This document shows positions 1-7,277 of a stretch of DNA of 21,463 nt, piece after piece. The notes beneath the pieces are model-generated. The model did not search any database, was not told where the DNA came from, and saw only the letters and a list, made by a program, of their open reading frames with translations. Within the stretch, counting starts at the first letter, position 1, and each line of letters begins with the position of its first letter. The translations under genes were made by a program, and so were the position numbers. The stretch comes from Gallionella sp. (GTDB lineage: Bacteria > Pseudomonadota > Gammaproteobacteria > Burkholderiales > Gallionellaceae): the NCBI GenBank assembly GCA_030645955.1, contig JAUSMR010000201.1:1-21463 (forward strand), written 5' to 3'.

Positions 1-2
1 TA

Positions 3-131
3 ACCATTGATAATTGGGCCAATCAGGATCATGTGCTGGTCAAGGAAGGCGGCAAATGGAAGTTGATCGGCACCTATGGGCTCGAACGTAAAAGATTATG
101 GTTTGATAAGCCTATGCACCCCCTTTTCTAG
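3..131 (+). CDS. C-terminal end of secreted NTF2-like protein (partial)
   Basis: Only the last 42 codons and the TAG stop are inside the window; the gene begins upstream. The translated tail aligns without gaps to the end of the protein at 20593-21225, with 29 of 42 residues identical, including TIDNW at its start, WKLIG, and WFDKPMHPL just before the stop. It is therefore a paralogue of that gene. By analogy the full protein would be about 210 residues with a signal peptide and an NTF2/SnoaL-like fold, exported to the periplasm. The function is unknown. Even the first bases after the stop (agggt) match between the copies, so the similarity continues slightly past the coding end. Confidence 0.75.
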   Translation, partial: TIDNWANQDHVLVKEGGKWKLIGTYGLERKRLWFDKPMHPLF

Positions 132-381
132 GGTTGCATTCTATTGGCTATTGGCGTGAATGACCTTCTGCAGGATGTCGCGAGCACTGACAGTTCAGAT
201 GAGAAGTGAACAAACTGCTGGGCCAGGCCGGACAGCCACCGCGTTACACCGGCGCGGAATCGTATGGAAACACCAGCTGATGAATGGCCGGAGAGTCCTG
301 CGTGTACGGCTGGTTCGTGCAAAAACAATGGCAAGTACACCACCCCGTGGATTTTTTCACACCTTTGATCGGGAGGCGATC

Positions 382-885
382 ATGAACCGTAGAGATTTTT
401 TCAAGAACCTGGCCGGGCTGTCGCTGCTTGTCAGCATACCGGCTATTGCCAAGGAGGTGTCCGCTGCCATGAAACCATTGATCAAAAGTAAGGAAGCCTG
501 GCGTGCACTGTTGCCAGCAGACCGTTATGCTGTGCTGTTCGAAGAAGGCACAGAGCCGCCGAACAGCAGCGCACTTAACCTTGAAAAACGTAGCGGCACT
601 TTCGTCTGCGCGGCCTGTTTTCTGCCCTTGTTTTCTTCCAAACAAAAGTTTGACAGCGGAACCGGCTGGCCGAGTTTTTGGCAAGCACTACCGGATGCGA
701 TAGCCACCAGGAAGGATTTCAAGCTGATTTTGCCGCGCACCGAATATCACTGCGCGCGTTGCGGCGGACATCAGGGGCACATATTCAAGGATGGTCCGGC
801 CCCCACCGGTCTGCGTTATTGCAACAATGGGCTGGCACTGGAATTCGTGCCTGAAGGTGCGCCGTTGCCTGGATTGCGCACATGA
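382..885 (+). CDS. msrB: peptide-methionine (R)-S-oxide reductase MsrB, exported
   Basis: This 167-residue enzyme reduces the R-epimer of methionine sulfoxide in oxidised proteins. The zinc-binding pairs CAAC (C76, C79) and CARC (C124, C127) and the catalytic Cys147 in RYCNNG are visible, with the family motifs SGTGWPSFW and HxGHIF. The residues after the catalytic Cys differ from the usual RYCINS. The start at 382 is chosen because it follows a GGGAGG ribosome site and begins MNRRDFFKN, a twin-arginine-like signal followed by a hydrophobic stretch; the frame stays open upstream to 160, but that extension looks non-coding. Its TGA overlaps the msrA start as ATGA, so the two are translationally coupled. 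The export signal implies repair of envelope proteins. Confidence 0.92.
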   Translation: MNRRDFFKNLAGLSLLVSIPAIAKEVSAAMKPLIKSKEAWRALLPADRYAVLFEEGTEPPNSSALNLEKRSGTFVCAACFLPLFSSKQKFDSGTGWPSFWQALPDAIATRKDFKLILPRTEYHCARCGGHQGHIFKDGPAPTGLRYCNNGLALEFVPEGAPLPGLRT

Positions 886-1490
886 ACGCTCTGCACAGGC
901 TGGCACTCGTTTGCTTTGCCGCAATGTTTGCCAACTTGCTGATGGCGGCCGATATACCTGCCACGCAAAGCGCCACAGCAGTCTTTGCGGGCGGCTGTTT
1001 CTGGTGCATCGAAGCAGACTTTGAAAAACTGGACGGCGTGACCGCGGTGGAATCCGGTTACACCGGAGGATCGGTGCGCAATCCGACTTATCAGCAGGTC
1101 AGTCAAGGCGGCACCGGGCATGCTGAAGCAGTGCGGGTTCGCTACGATCCGCAACGCATCAGTTATGAAAAACTCCTCGACTACTTCTGGCGGCATATTG
1201 ACCCGACCGTGAAGGATAGACAATTCTGCGACGTCGGTTCGCAATATCGCAGCGCGGTCTTTTATCAAAACGATAACGAGCAGAAATCAGCGCTCTCCAG
1301 CAAACTTGTGCTGGAAAAAAGCGGCCGATTTCCGCACATTCATACCGAGATCGTTGCCGCCAGCGCGTTCTATCCCGCCGAAGACTACCACCAGGATTAC
1401 TACAGGAAAAATCCCATCCGTTATCAATTCTATCGGACGAATTGCGGTCGTGACGCGCGCATCAAGTCACTGTGGGGTGACACTCAGTAG
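882..1490 (+). CDS. msrA: peptide-methionine (S)-S-oxide reductase MsrA, exported
   Basis: This 202-residue protein reduces the S-epimer of methionine sulfoxide. The signature GCFWC at residues 38-42 contains the catalytic Cys39, followed by the usual E-x-x-F and GYTGG segments. A C-terminal Cys188 (TNCGRD) is a plausible resolving cysteine. The N-terminus (about residues 1-22, hydrophobic, ending near MAA/D) looks like a Sec signal peptide, so the enzyme should act in the periplasm like its neighbour MsrB. The start overlaps the msrB stop in ATGA. The pair replaces the fused MsrAB found in some bacteria and covers both sulfoxide epimers outside the cytoplasm. Confidence 0.93.
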   Translation: MNALHRLALVCFAAMFANLLMAADIPATQSATAVFAGGCFWCIEADFEKLDGVTAVESGYTGGSVRNPTYQQVSQGGTGHAEAVRVRYDPQRISYEKLLDYFWRHIDPTVKDRQFCDVGSQYRSAVFYQNDNEQKSALSSKLVLEKSGRFPHIHTEIVAASAFYPAEDYHQDYYRKNPIRYQFYRTNCGRDARIKSLWGDTQ

Positions 1491-1607
1491 TACGTTGTAA
1501 AAATTCGCTCATCTGCGCCGGCTCCAGATGTATGCAATCAACCAATCAGGGAAAACCATGTACGCTACCGCTGTTTTCTATTTATAAATCAATATAAGGA
1601 GACCATC

Positions 1608-1820
1608 ATGAAATGCAATGTCGGCGGAATTGATCGCACCGGTCGTATCGTTATTGGCATAGTGTTACTTGTTGTTGGGTTGGCGGCTCCTGTCGAAATG
1701 ACATGGCGGATAGTGGCGCTGGTCGTTGCGGCCGTAGCGCTGGTAACCGCGACCGTGCGCTTCTGCCCTGCCAATGCGATTTTTGGAATCAACACCTGCG
1801 AAGGCGAGGGGAAGAAGTAG
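1608..1820 (+). CDS. DUF2892 (YgaP-like) small inner-membrane protein
   Basis: This 70-residue protein has two hydrophobic segments (about residues 12-28 and 32-50) and the pattern MKCNVGGIDRTGRI at the start, followed by RFCPANAIFGINTC near the end. The NVGxxDRxxR opening and the CPxxxxxGxxTC ending are typical of the DUF2892 family, also found as the membrane part of YgaP rhodaneses. An AAGGAG ribosome site lies about 6 nt upstream of the ATG. The two conserved cysteines near the C-terminus could bind metal or be redox-active, but the family has no settled role when it occurs alone. It stands alone about 120 bp after msrA; co-transcription is possible but not shown. Confidence 0.82.
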   Translation: MKCNVGGIDRTGRIVIGIVLLVVGLAAPVEMTWRIVALVVAAVALVTATVRFCPANAIFGINTCEGEGKK

Positions 1821-2085
1821 GAACGGTTCCGGGAATTCAGTCAGTCGCAGAATTTGTGCGGGGCGTAGCGATACCAATCATGTTGCCCCACGGACGAACA
1901 GGAGACACGCATGAGGGCGTTCGCCAAGTGCCGAGATCTCAGGGTCAGTGTCGGTATTCATTTTGACCCAAAACACAACTCGAAACTGGCACCTTAAACC
2001 CCGTTCTGTACCGCGATCAATCTGGATTTTGCGAGGCTGACACTCGGCCCCCTACAGCACCTCTGCCCCTTTGCTCACCCCTTCT
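1821..2085. other. intergenic region, no gene recognised
   Basis: These 265 bases lie between the convergent DUF2892 gene and the haem peroxidase. An open frame of 87 codons crosses most of the stretch but overlaps the DUF2892 gene and has no recognisable protein similarity. I see no convincing hairpin terminator on either strand. Confidence 0.5.
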
Positions 2086-3675
2086 TTATTGCCCGCGGCT
2101 GACCGGATCTACACCTGCAAAGGTGAGAAAATCGATCATGCGGAAGTCCTCAGGGTTGCCCGTCCTGGTGGGTAGCGTGGGTTGCCAGTTCGGCTGGACG
2201 TTCACATAGGACTTCGGGTCAGTCTGGAGCAGGCCGATGAACACCTCGCCGACGATGCGTCCGCCCACCGGCCCCAGATGCATGCCATTCTCCATCAGCT
2301 CGGCTTCCTTGAGGATGTAGTACAAAAGCGGCGTGGAGATATCGAAGGACGGATAGATGTTGCGGAGCTCCGCCAAGTCTTTACTGCCCAGTACCGGCGC
2401 GCCCATTTGGCGGGCGATAGCCTGACCGGATGGTAGCTCCCAGGTCAGGTGCCGGAGCAGATTGCGCTGGGGAAGTGCGGTGGGCGGGTTGCCGGCCGGG
2501 ATAGCCTTAAGCGGCAGGTTGAAGAGCGGAGTGGATATCTTCGTGTCGATCCTCTTGTTCGGTCTCATCGCGCCGTCTCCGAAATCGAAGAACGTCTGCC
2601 AGCCAATGAAGCGCCGCGGCGCCCTCGCTCCACCGCGCAGATCAGCGGGATCAGCTTTCCCTTCCTGCGACGGATCAAAGATCATCGCGAAGAAGGGCTG
2701 GCCATTGTCACCCGCCAGGTTGGCCCGGTAGGAGGGCCGCGCCATGCTGTGCCCAAAACGAGTGCCGACCTGAAACTCGACCGGAATGAACGCCTGATCC
2801 TCAAACGGTGTGTAGAACTTACGCCCGTTCGTCAGGATGTCGCTCACCATCGTCTGCCCTGCGAAGAGCGGAAGGAACTCGTGGAGGATCATCCAATGGT
2901 AGTGCCAGGTGGTGAGCCGGCGTGCCTCACGGAAGGCTTCATCGCTCGAGAGGGACGGGCTCTGGGATCTGACCAGATCCACCGCCTTGTTGTGAAAAAT
3001 CAGGAAGGCGGCGTGCAGGCCGGCAATTATCATGGTCTCATCGTTACGTGGTTCGGGGATGAGCGCCGCGTTGTTTCCGTCGCGGGGCAAGTCCTCAAAC
3101 AGGCCGCCACTTTCAACCTTAAACTTGATCCTGTCGTTCGGGTCGTAGAGGGTCGGCGATCCAGCCGGCCCATTGCCGTAGACCGAATCGAGGTCGAAAA
3201 CCGGAGTGCGGGCGTTCGGCGCAGTAAGCGGGCGGGCGGGTTTGCCCAGCGGGGACGCAGGATCAAAAGTAATGTCGTGGACCAGGAACTGTCCCATGAA
3301 CGTGGTGCCGGCTGTATGAGCGGGGTTATTCGGGTTGTTAAGGCTGAGTTGTGCATCGGTAATCAGGGCTGTAGGCCCCGCACCCAGATTATCCCTGGCA
3401 TCGAGCAGACCGCCGGGCTTGCCCAGTTCCATTAGTGCCGCCCGCACGGTGTCGCTTGGCGGCGCAAAGGGTGGAAGATTCTGGAACATGCGGCCGAATC
3501 GGCCCGGCAGGGTTTGAGGGGGCGACGCCGCCAGCGCTTCCCTGCCGAGGAAACCACCAGCCATTACAGCGACGATAGTAATAGCGGAAACGACGAAAAA
3601 TGTACTCTCCGGGCACTTGATAACCTGGCGATAACGAGCCATTTTTGGGCGTTCGTAATGCAATTTAGGAATCAT
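2086..3675 (-). CDS. secreted haem peroxidase, animal peroxidase (An_peroxidase) superfamily
   Basis: This 529-residue protein has an N-terminal hydrophobic segment (about residues 25-43) ending EALAA/SPP, consistent with export. Family landmarks are visible: distal helix GQFLVHD with Gln129 and distal His133, catalytic Arg210 with Glu213 in PRNDE, and proximal His309 in RFGHSM. By comparison with myeloperoxidase, Glu213 matches the residue that ester-links haem, the other ester residue (Asp next to the distal His) is Val132, and the sulfonium Met is replaced by Thr. The enzyme should oxidise halides or small organics with H2O2 outside the cytoplasm; the substrate is unknown. The start at 3675 follows GGAGGG at good spacing; an internal Met12 is an alternative. 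The gene stands alone, with no immediate same-strand partner. Confidence 0.88.
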   Translation of the reverse strand: MIPKLHYERPKMARYRQVIKCPESTFFVVSAITIVAVMAGGFLGREALAASPPQTLPGRFGRMFQNLPPFAPPSDTVRAALMELGKPGGLLDARDNLGAGPTALITDAQLSLNNPNNPAHTAGTTFMGQFLVHDITFDPASPLGKPARPLTAPNARTPVFDLDSVYGNGPAGSPTLYDPNDRIKFKVESGGLFEDLPRDGNNAALIPEPRNDETMIIAGLHAAFLIFHNKAVDLVRSQSPSLSSDEAFREARRLTTWHYHWMILHEFLPLFAGQTMVSDILTNGRKFYTPFEDQAFIPVEFQVGTRFGHSMARPSYRANLAGDNGQPFFAMIFDPSQEGKADPADLRGGARAPRRFIGWQTFFDFGDGAMRPNKRIDTKISTPLFNLPLKAIPAGNPPTALPQRNLLRHLTWELPSGQAIARQMGAPVLGSKDLAELRNIYPSFDISTPLLYYILKEAELMENGMHLGPVGGRIVGEVFIGLLQTDPKSYVNVQPNWQPTLPTRTGNPEDFRMIDFLTFAGVDPVSRGQ

Positions 3676-3833
3676 GATCGAAACCCTCCAAGCTGTTGCA
3701 TATTACTGCTGTTCCAAGCCTGAGAAACTCTGGTAACTCTAAAGTTCAACTAAAGGTGCCGGCTCTCCGAATTTGCAAGCCGGGTTAAGCAAGGGTAGCA
3801 GCTGCCGGAATCGATTTTTCTCACCAAATTAAC

Positions 3834-3866
3834 GAAATAAACGGGGTCAGGAAATAAACGGCGTCA
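3834..3866. repeat. short tandem repeat, 17-bp period
   Basis: Two copies of gaaataaacggggtca (second copy with one change, gcgtca) lie head to tail between the peroxidase and the ATPase gene. The ggggtcag core resembles the gaccc words seen in the repeats at 5015-5115 and near 21305. It is probably debris of a mobile sequence; no coding function is visible. Confidence 0.55.
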
Positions 3867-3875
3867 CCCATTAGC

Positions 3876-4550
3876 TCACTTGCAACCGCGCAGCCGGCAA
3901 TCGGCAAACACAAAACCATCGCGCGTAACCACTTCGCCCATTTCAATATCGAGGGGCTGAGTGAACATCGGCCCATCGAATACAAAGGTGTGGAACTCCC
4001 CGTTTTCACCGCACGGATCGATGCTGGATGGCAAGCTCTCCAGCAACTCCGGCGTCAATTCGCGACCGGCAAATTCTCCGGGCAACACCCGTGGATCAAC
4101 ACAGGTGAGACAGGCACGCAAGCCACCCGCGAGCATCTCTCCCAGCAATTCCCTCGTCGGCATCCCCCATAAAGGAAATACCGCCTCGATTCCAGTGCCC
4201 TGCATGCGCTCCTCGCGGTAACGGCGCACATCCTGCAAAAACAAATCGCCGAACGCCATGCAACGCACACCGTCGTTGCCGGCTCGCGCCACAAAGTCCG
4301 CCATCACGGCGGCATATTGCTCATCGGAGCAGGGGTAAGGAATCTCGATCAGGTGCAACGGCAAGCCAACCGCCTGCGCCTGCTGGCGCAACAACTCGAC
4401 ACGCACGGCATGCATGGCAACACGCCCAAATACCGAGTTGATCGTGGTGAACAGCCCGGTCACCTCATATTCGCCGGACTGGCGCAACACATGCAGCGCC
4501 CATGCGCTATCCTTGCCGCTGCTCCAACTAAGCCAAGTCTTTTTTCGCAT
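3876..4550 (-). CDS. PP-loop ATP pyrophosphatase, diphthine-ammonia-ligase-like (DUF71/MJ0570 family)
   Basis: This 224-residue cytoplasmic protein begins with the adenine-nucleotide alpha-hydrolase PP-loop WSSGKDSAWAL (SSGKDS at about residues 10-15). The DUF71 features follow: LHLIEIPYPCSDEQY, MAFGDLFLQDVRRYRE and FPLWG, then a C-terminal DPCGENGEFHTFVFDGPMF block. In eukaryotes and archaea this family amidates diphthine on elongation factor 2. Bacteria lack diphthamide, so the bacterial members presumably amidate or adenylate another substrate that is not known. No strong ribosome site precedes the ATG at 4550. It is a single-gene unit, and the upstream sequence leads into a decayed transposase. 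Confidence 0.85.
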   Translation of the reverse strand: MRKKTWLSWSSGKDSAWALHVLRQSGEYEVTGLFTTINSVFGRVAMHAVRVELLRQQAQAVGLPLHLIEIPYPCSDEQYAAVMADFVARAGNDGVRCMAFGDLFLQDVRRYREERMQGTGIEAVFPLWGMPTRELLGEMLAGGLRACLTCVDPRVLPGEFAGRELTPELLESLPSSIDPCGENGEFHTFVFDGPMFTQPLDIEMGEVVTRDGFVFADCRLRGCK

Positions 4551-4747
4551 AGTGAGTGACCGAATTGATAATCAAGAAAGGAAATATACCGGAGGCCAAT
4601 TCTATCCAATACGCTTGTATATTGCTTTCAAAAACGGTTCATCGCGTAATAGTGTGGGCAAAAGACGGCACGTTGAATGCCTGAATCCGTTGTCCGTATT
4701 GGCAAATAGGCATTTTAAGACGGCTGGAATTTTGGCATGATGTTGCG

Positions 4748-5040
4748 ATGGCTACTTCATCTAAATCCAAGCGTCTTCTGGACGCATATACATTCCCCGG
4801 TTTTCGACCGCTGAGCAAAGTTCGAGGTATGTTCGGCGATCCAAAGGTACGGGTCATTACCTTGTTTCGACGCTCAAAAAACTGCCTGTGGTGCATGCGG
4901 CTTGGCGCACTCTGTGTGGTACGACCGTAGCACGCGGAGAATTCGCGACCTGTCCTGCGCGGATACGCGCGTTTATCTGGAGGTCTAGGCTCGACGTGTG
5001 CATTGCCGAAGTTGCGGCAAGGTGAAACGGGAAGGATCAA
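4748..5040 (+). pseudogene. ISL3-type transposase N-terminal remnant
   Basis: The frame opens MATSSKSKRLLDAY at 4748 and runs on through FPGFRPLSKVRGMFGDP, a start I associate with ISL3-family transposase leaders. After a shift of frame near 4885 another frame reads GLAHSVWYDRSTRRIRDLSC, then ADTRVYLEV, a TAG stop, and RRVHCRSCGKVKRE. This matches the zinc-binding N-terminal domain of ISL3 transposases (Cys-rich, with an RxIRDLS core). The catalytic DDE part is missing entirely. At least one frameshift, one in-frame stop and the 3' truncation make it non-functional. The family call rests on motif memory only. Confidence 0.6.
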
Positions 5041-5115
5041 TCGAGTCTGACCCCATTGAATTTTTTCCGGCAAGGTGAAACGGGAAGGATCAATCGAGTC
5101 TGACCCCATTGAATT
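5015..5115. repeat. 53-bp tandem duplication at the transposase remnant's end
   Basis: A 48-base unit (5015-5062) is repeated exactly at 5068-5115, a period of 53. It starts with the last recognisable transposase bases (cggcaaggtgaaacggga) and ends with tcaatcgagtctgacccc plus attgaatt. The second part recurs in altered form at about 21289-21315. The exact identity implies a recent duplication across the junction where the transposase sequence is broken. Confidence 0.85.
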
Positions 5116-5234
5116 ATTGCATTGAATTATTGAATAGTTTCAACTTCTAAACAGTGGTGCACTTGGAATTAGAATCCACCGTTATCCCAGCTCCTCTCAA
5201 TGTCGCACTGACTATTCTGGCCGGCTAAGGCAAA

Positions 5235-5280
5235 TACGGTAGGTGCGATACCGTACAGACCGGCGGCAACATCAGGTTCA
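5235..5280 (+). promoter_or_regulatory. upstream element, copy 1 (palindrome plus conserved block)
   Basis: TACGGTA at 5235-5241 and TACCGTA at 5249-5255 form a perfect 7-bp inverted repeat with a 7-nt centre. The 40 bases 5241-5280 match 34 of 40 positions at 5884-5923, upstream of the csbD-like gene, sharing taccgtacagacc and cggcaacat. Its repetition ahead of two neighbouring small genes suggests a shared operator or leader. The factor is not known. Confidence 0.45.
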
Positions 5281-5364
5281 GTCTACAGCCTTGACAGGCT
5301 CTAGCCGCGCGTGCGGGGCGCTGGTCAATTCGTGCAGGATAAACAGATCACCGAGGAAAACATC

Positions 5365-5880
5365 ATGGTTAAATTATTTGTGCTGCTGCTCACGGTATTA
5401 TTGGCTGTAGTGTCGGCGGGCGGATATTTTTTTCTTGACGAAAAAATCACGGACGGAAAAGGGCAACTGTCCGAAGGCCAAAAAGAATTCGATGAAGGGC
5501 AGCCCGCACTCGAAAAGGGTAAAGCCGAACTGAAGGCCGGCAAGCTGGAGTTGGCAGAGGGGAAAGCGGAGTACAAAAAAGCCCATGACAACATATTTCT
5601 GGTGTTTTTGGACAATTTGTTCAATAGAGGAAGGGGCTTCGAAGAGGGCAGAAAGCAGATTGATGAAGGAGACAGGCAGGTTGCCCAGGGAGAGGCCAGG
5701 ATTAGCGCGGGGGAAAAGCGTCTTGCCACAGGTGAGATGGAATTGCAACGGGGAAGGGAGCAGTTGGAGATGGCCAGGAACGTACGTGTTGCCTGCGCGC
5801 TAGGGGCGATTATTTTTGGCGCTCTATCGATTGTGCTAGCAATCCTTTGGAGGCAATCACTGGCACGAATATTCAGGTGA
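5365..5880 (+). CDS. small membrane protein with glycine-heptad coiled coils
   Basis: This 171-residue protein has a membrane segment or uncleaved signal at residues 3-24 and a second at about 141-163. Between them are two runs of perfect heptads, each starting with Gly: G31, 38, 45, 52, 59, 66 and G95, 102, 109, 116, 123, 130, with the pattern G-charged-x-E/Q-hydrophobic-x-x. A hydrophobic insert (residues 73-91) separates them. Such Gly-led heptads occur in the extracytoplasmic linkers of YhgE/Pip and some MMPL or FtsX-like proteins, but here they form the whole protein. The start at 5365 follows GAGGAAAA; an in-frame extension to 5311 lacks a ribosome site. I do not recognise a named family. 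The shared upstream element links it to the CsbD gene. Confidence 0.75.
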   Translation: MVKLFVLLLTVLLAVVSAGGYFFLDEKITDGKGQLSEGQKEFDEGQPALEKGKAELKAGKLELAEGKAEYKKAHDNIFLVFLDNLFNRGRGFEEGRKQIDEGDRQVAQGEARISAGEKRLATGEMELQRGREQLEMARNVRVACALGAIIFGALSIVLAILWRQSLARIFR

Positions 5881-5883
5881 GAT

Positions 5884-5923
5884 AGGTACGTTACCGTACA
5901 GACCATCGGCAACATTAAGTTCA
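5884..5923 (+). promoter_or_regulatory. upstream element, copy 2
   Basis: This block lies just after the coiled-coil gene and about 50 bp before the csbD-like start. It matches 34 of 40 bases of the block at 5241-5280 without gaps. It keeps a short palindrome, GGTA-cgt-TACC, at 5885-5895. A transcription-factor site or an RNA leader element are both possible. Confidence 0.42.
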
Positions 5924-5975
5924 ATGTTCAAATCCCACAGGGATAGACTGTCAATTCAGATGAAGGAGTACGACC

Positions 5976-6161
5976 ATGAACAAAAATCAAGTCAAAGGCG
6001 CTGTAAAAGACATCGCTGGTAAAGTGCAGGAAAAAGTTGGGCAGCTGGTCGGCAGCAAAGAGCAGCAGGTCAAAGGTCTCGGCAAACAAATATCCGGGAA
6101 AGCCGAAAAAACCCTAGGCGATGCAAAGGAAGTCATCAAGGACGCGAACAAACACCCTTGA
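5976..6161 (+). CDS. CsbD-family stress protein
   Basis: This 61-residue, Lys-rich, hydrophilic protein begins MNKNQVKGAVKDIAGKVQEK, with the family's repeated K-G-x-x-K-x-x-x-G-K pattern. CsbD/YjbJ proteins are abundant general-stress proteins of unknown mechanism in many bacteria. An AAGGAG site lies about 8 nt upstream of the ATG. It is followed directly by a strong terminator and preceded by a copy of the element also found upstream of the coiled-coil gene, so co-regulation of these two genes is likely. Confidence 0.88.
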   Translation: MNKNQVKGAVKDIAGKVQEKVGQLVGSKEQQVKGLGKQISGKAEKTLGDAKEVIKDANKHP

Positions 6162-6177
6162 AGTGTTTGCAATAAAT

Positions 6178-6205
6178 AATGACCGCCGTGCGCGGTCATT
6201 TTTTC
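6178..6205 (+). terminator. rho-independent terminator after the csbD-like gene
   Basis: The perfect 9-bp stem aatgaccgc / gcggtcatt with a 5-nt loop is followed by a run of T, 16 bases after the csbD-like stop. The stem's A/T ends make it potentially bidirectional, but only the plus-strand U-tract is strong. Confidence 0.9.
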
Positions 6206-6551
6206 GTCTGGCAGGCGTTACTGAAGATCATTCTTACGCTGCACATAAAAAGCCGTTTTCGGCAACAAGATGGAACTTATGGCCTGCACTGAACATGTCA
6301 TGCCACTATGTGCAAAGCAGCTGAGGATCGTCCTGATCGAATCGCTGAAGTCATGGATCAAACATCGTGGAGACAGCAAAGGCGTAGCGTTGGCTTACTA
6401 AACTCTGTTTTCCATGGAGACCCCAGGGTCAGCATCGCATTACTTTTTGAACAACCGTGCCCTGTCGATAACGAGAGCGAATTGAAGTGATCAGCTATTT
6501 CCAGGTGGATTGTGGACTGGAAGAGTTTCAAAAAGCGAAAGCGATGCTGCT
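6206..6551. other. intergenic region, no gene recognised
   Basis: About 345 bases separate the csbD terminator from the end of the convergent cytochrome operon. A 60-codon open frame at 6308-6490 has no ribosome site and no recognisable features. I see no clear terminator for the minus-strand operon in this stretch. Confidence 0.5.
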
Positions 6552-7277
6552 TTAATTCCGCTTGCCTCCACCCCCGCCGCCCTTGACGACCATCTCATCG
6601 GCATTGAGGTGGCATTTGGTGCAATTGTCGTAAAAACGGATGCGAACGCCTCCCTCAGTGTGCTTGCGGCGAATATTGTCCAGAGTATGCTCGTGGCAGC
6701 CATAGCAGGTATAGCGGCGGTAGTCTTTGCCCACATGGCAAGTCACGCAAGAAGCATAATGGTCATGGTCGAGCTCGAAATATTTGAAGTGATCGAAAGT
6801 CGCAGGTTTCCATTTTGTCTGTCTGTGGCACTGGCTGCAATTTCCGGTAATATTCCGGTGTAGCGAGTCGCCAGGTGATTTGTGGCAAAACAGGCATTGA
6901 TCGAGGGTCGCTTTTTGCAGCAAGGCGTGATTGAAGCGGCCCCGCCGCTGGAAGCGCTTCACGCCAGCGTGGTCGCTATGGCAGTCCACACATTCCTGAT
7001 GGATCAATTTCTGGTGAAACGGATTCGAGGTGAGCGGCTTTAAGACGGGCACACCCTTCGTAGACAAGCGACCGATATCGGCAGGTTTATGGCAGGAGAT
7101 GCAACGCTCCGACGACGCCCCAAGTAACGGCGCATGGCAGGCGAAGCAGTTCGACTCCAGCTGAATGTGGCCGGGAATCAACCTGCCTTGCCCGACCATC
7201 AAGTGTGGATAGACGAAAACCAGAATCGTAATCACGATCAGGTTGGAGGCCAGAACGATCTTGACGATTCGGCTCAT
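6552..7277 (-). CDS. membrane-anchored periplasmic octahaem cytochrome c
   Basis: This 241-residue protein has an N-terminal membrane anchor (about residues 4-27) and eight CxxCH haem c motifs, starting at Cys44, 59, 96, 128, 147, 177, 191 and 219. Extra His residues (for example H88, H93, H103, H117, H163, H171, H173) can supply sixth ligands, as in class III cytochrome c3 relatives. It ends in a Gly-rich, Lys/Arg tail. The start at 7277 overlaps the upstream cytochrome b stop as ATGA and puts the anchor at the N-terminus; a longer frame to 7367 is shadow. As the last gene of the operon it should receive electrons from the b-type protein and deliver them to a periplasmic partner not encoded here. 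It does not match a named octahaem enzyme by eye. Confidence 0.87.
   Translation of the reverse strand: MSRIVKIVLASNLIVITILVFVYPHLMVGQGRLIPGHIQLESNCFACHAPLLGASSERCISCHKPADIGRLSTKGVPVLKPLTSNPFHQKLIHQECVDCHSDHAGVKRFQRRGRFNHALLQKATLDQCLFCHKSPGDSLHRNITGNCSQCHRQTKWKPATFDHFKYFELDHDHYASCVTCHVGKDYRRYTCYGCHEHTLDNIRRKHTEGGVRIRFYDNCTKCHLNADEMVVKGGGGGGKRN

Noticed and set aside
240..340. Possible group II intron fragment (gccggagagtcctgcgtg, gtacggctggttc)
   Set aside because: The wording faintly resembles a domain V strand but lacks the GAAA-type hairpin and any reverse transcriptase nearby.
160..381. Upstream extension of the msrB frame
   Set aside because: The extension has no ribosome site. The ATG at 382 has GGGAGG and starts a proper export signal.
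2449..3435. 328-codon plus-strand frame opposite the haem peroxidase
   Set aside because: The minus-strand frame carries the peroxidase catalytic residues in order; the plus frame has no recognisable domain or ribosome site.
6308..6490. 60-codon plus-strand frame after the csbD terminator
   Set aside because: No ribosome site, no start context and no recognisable features.
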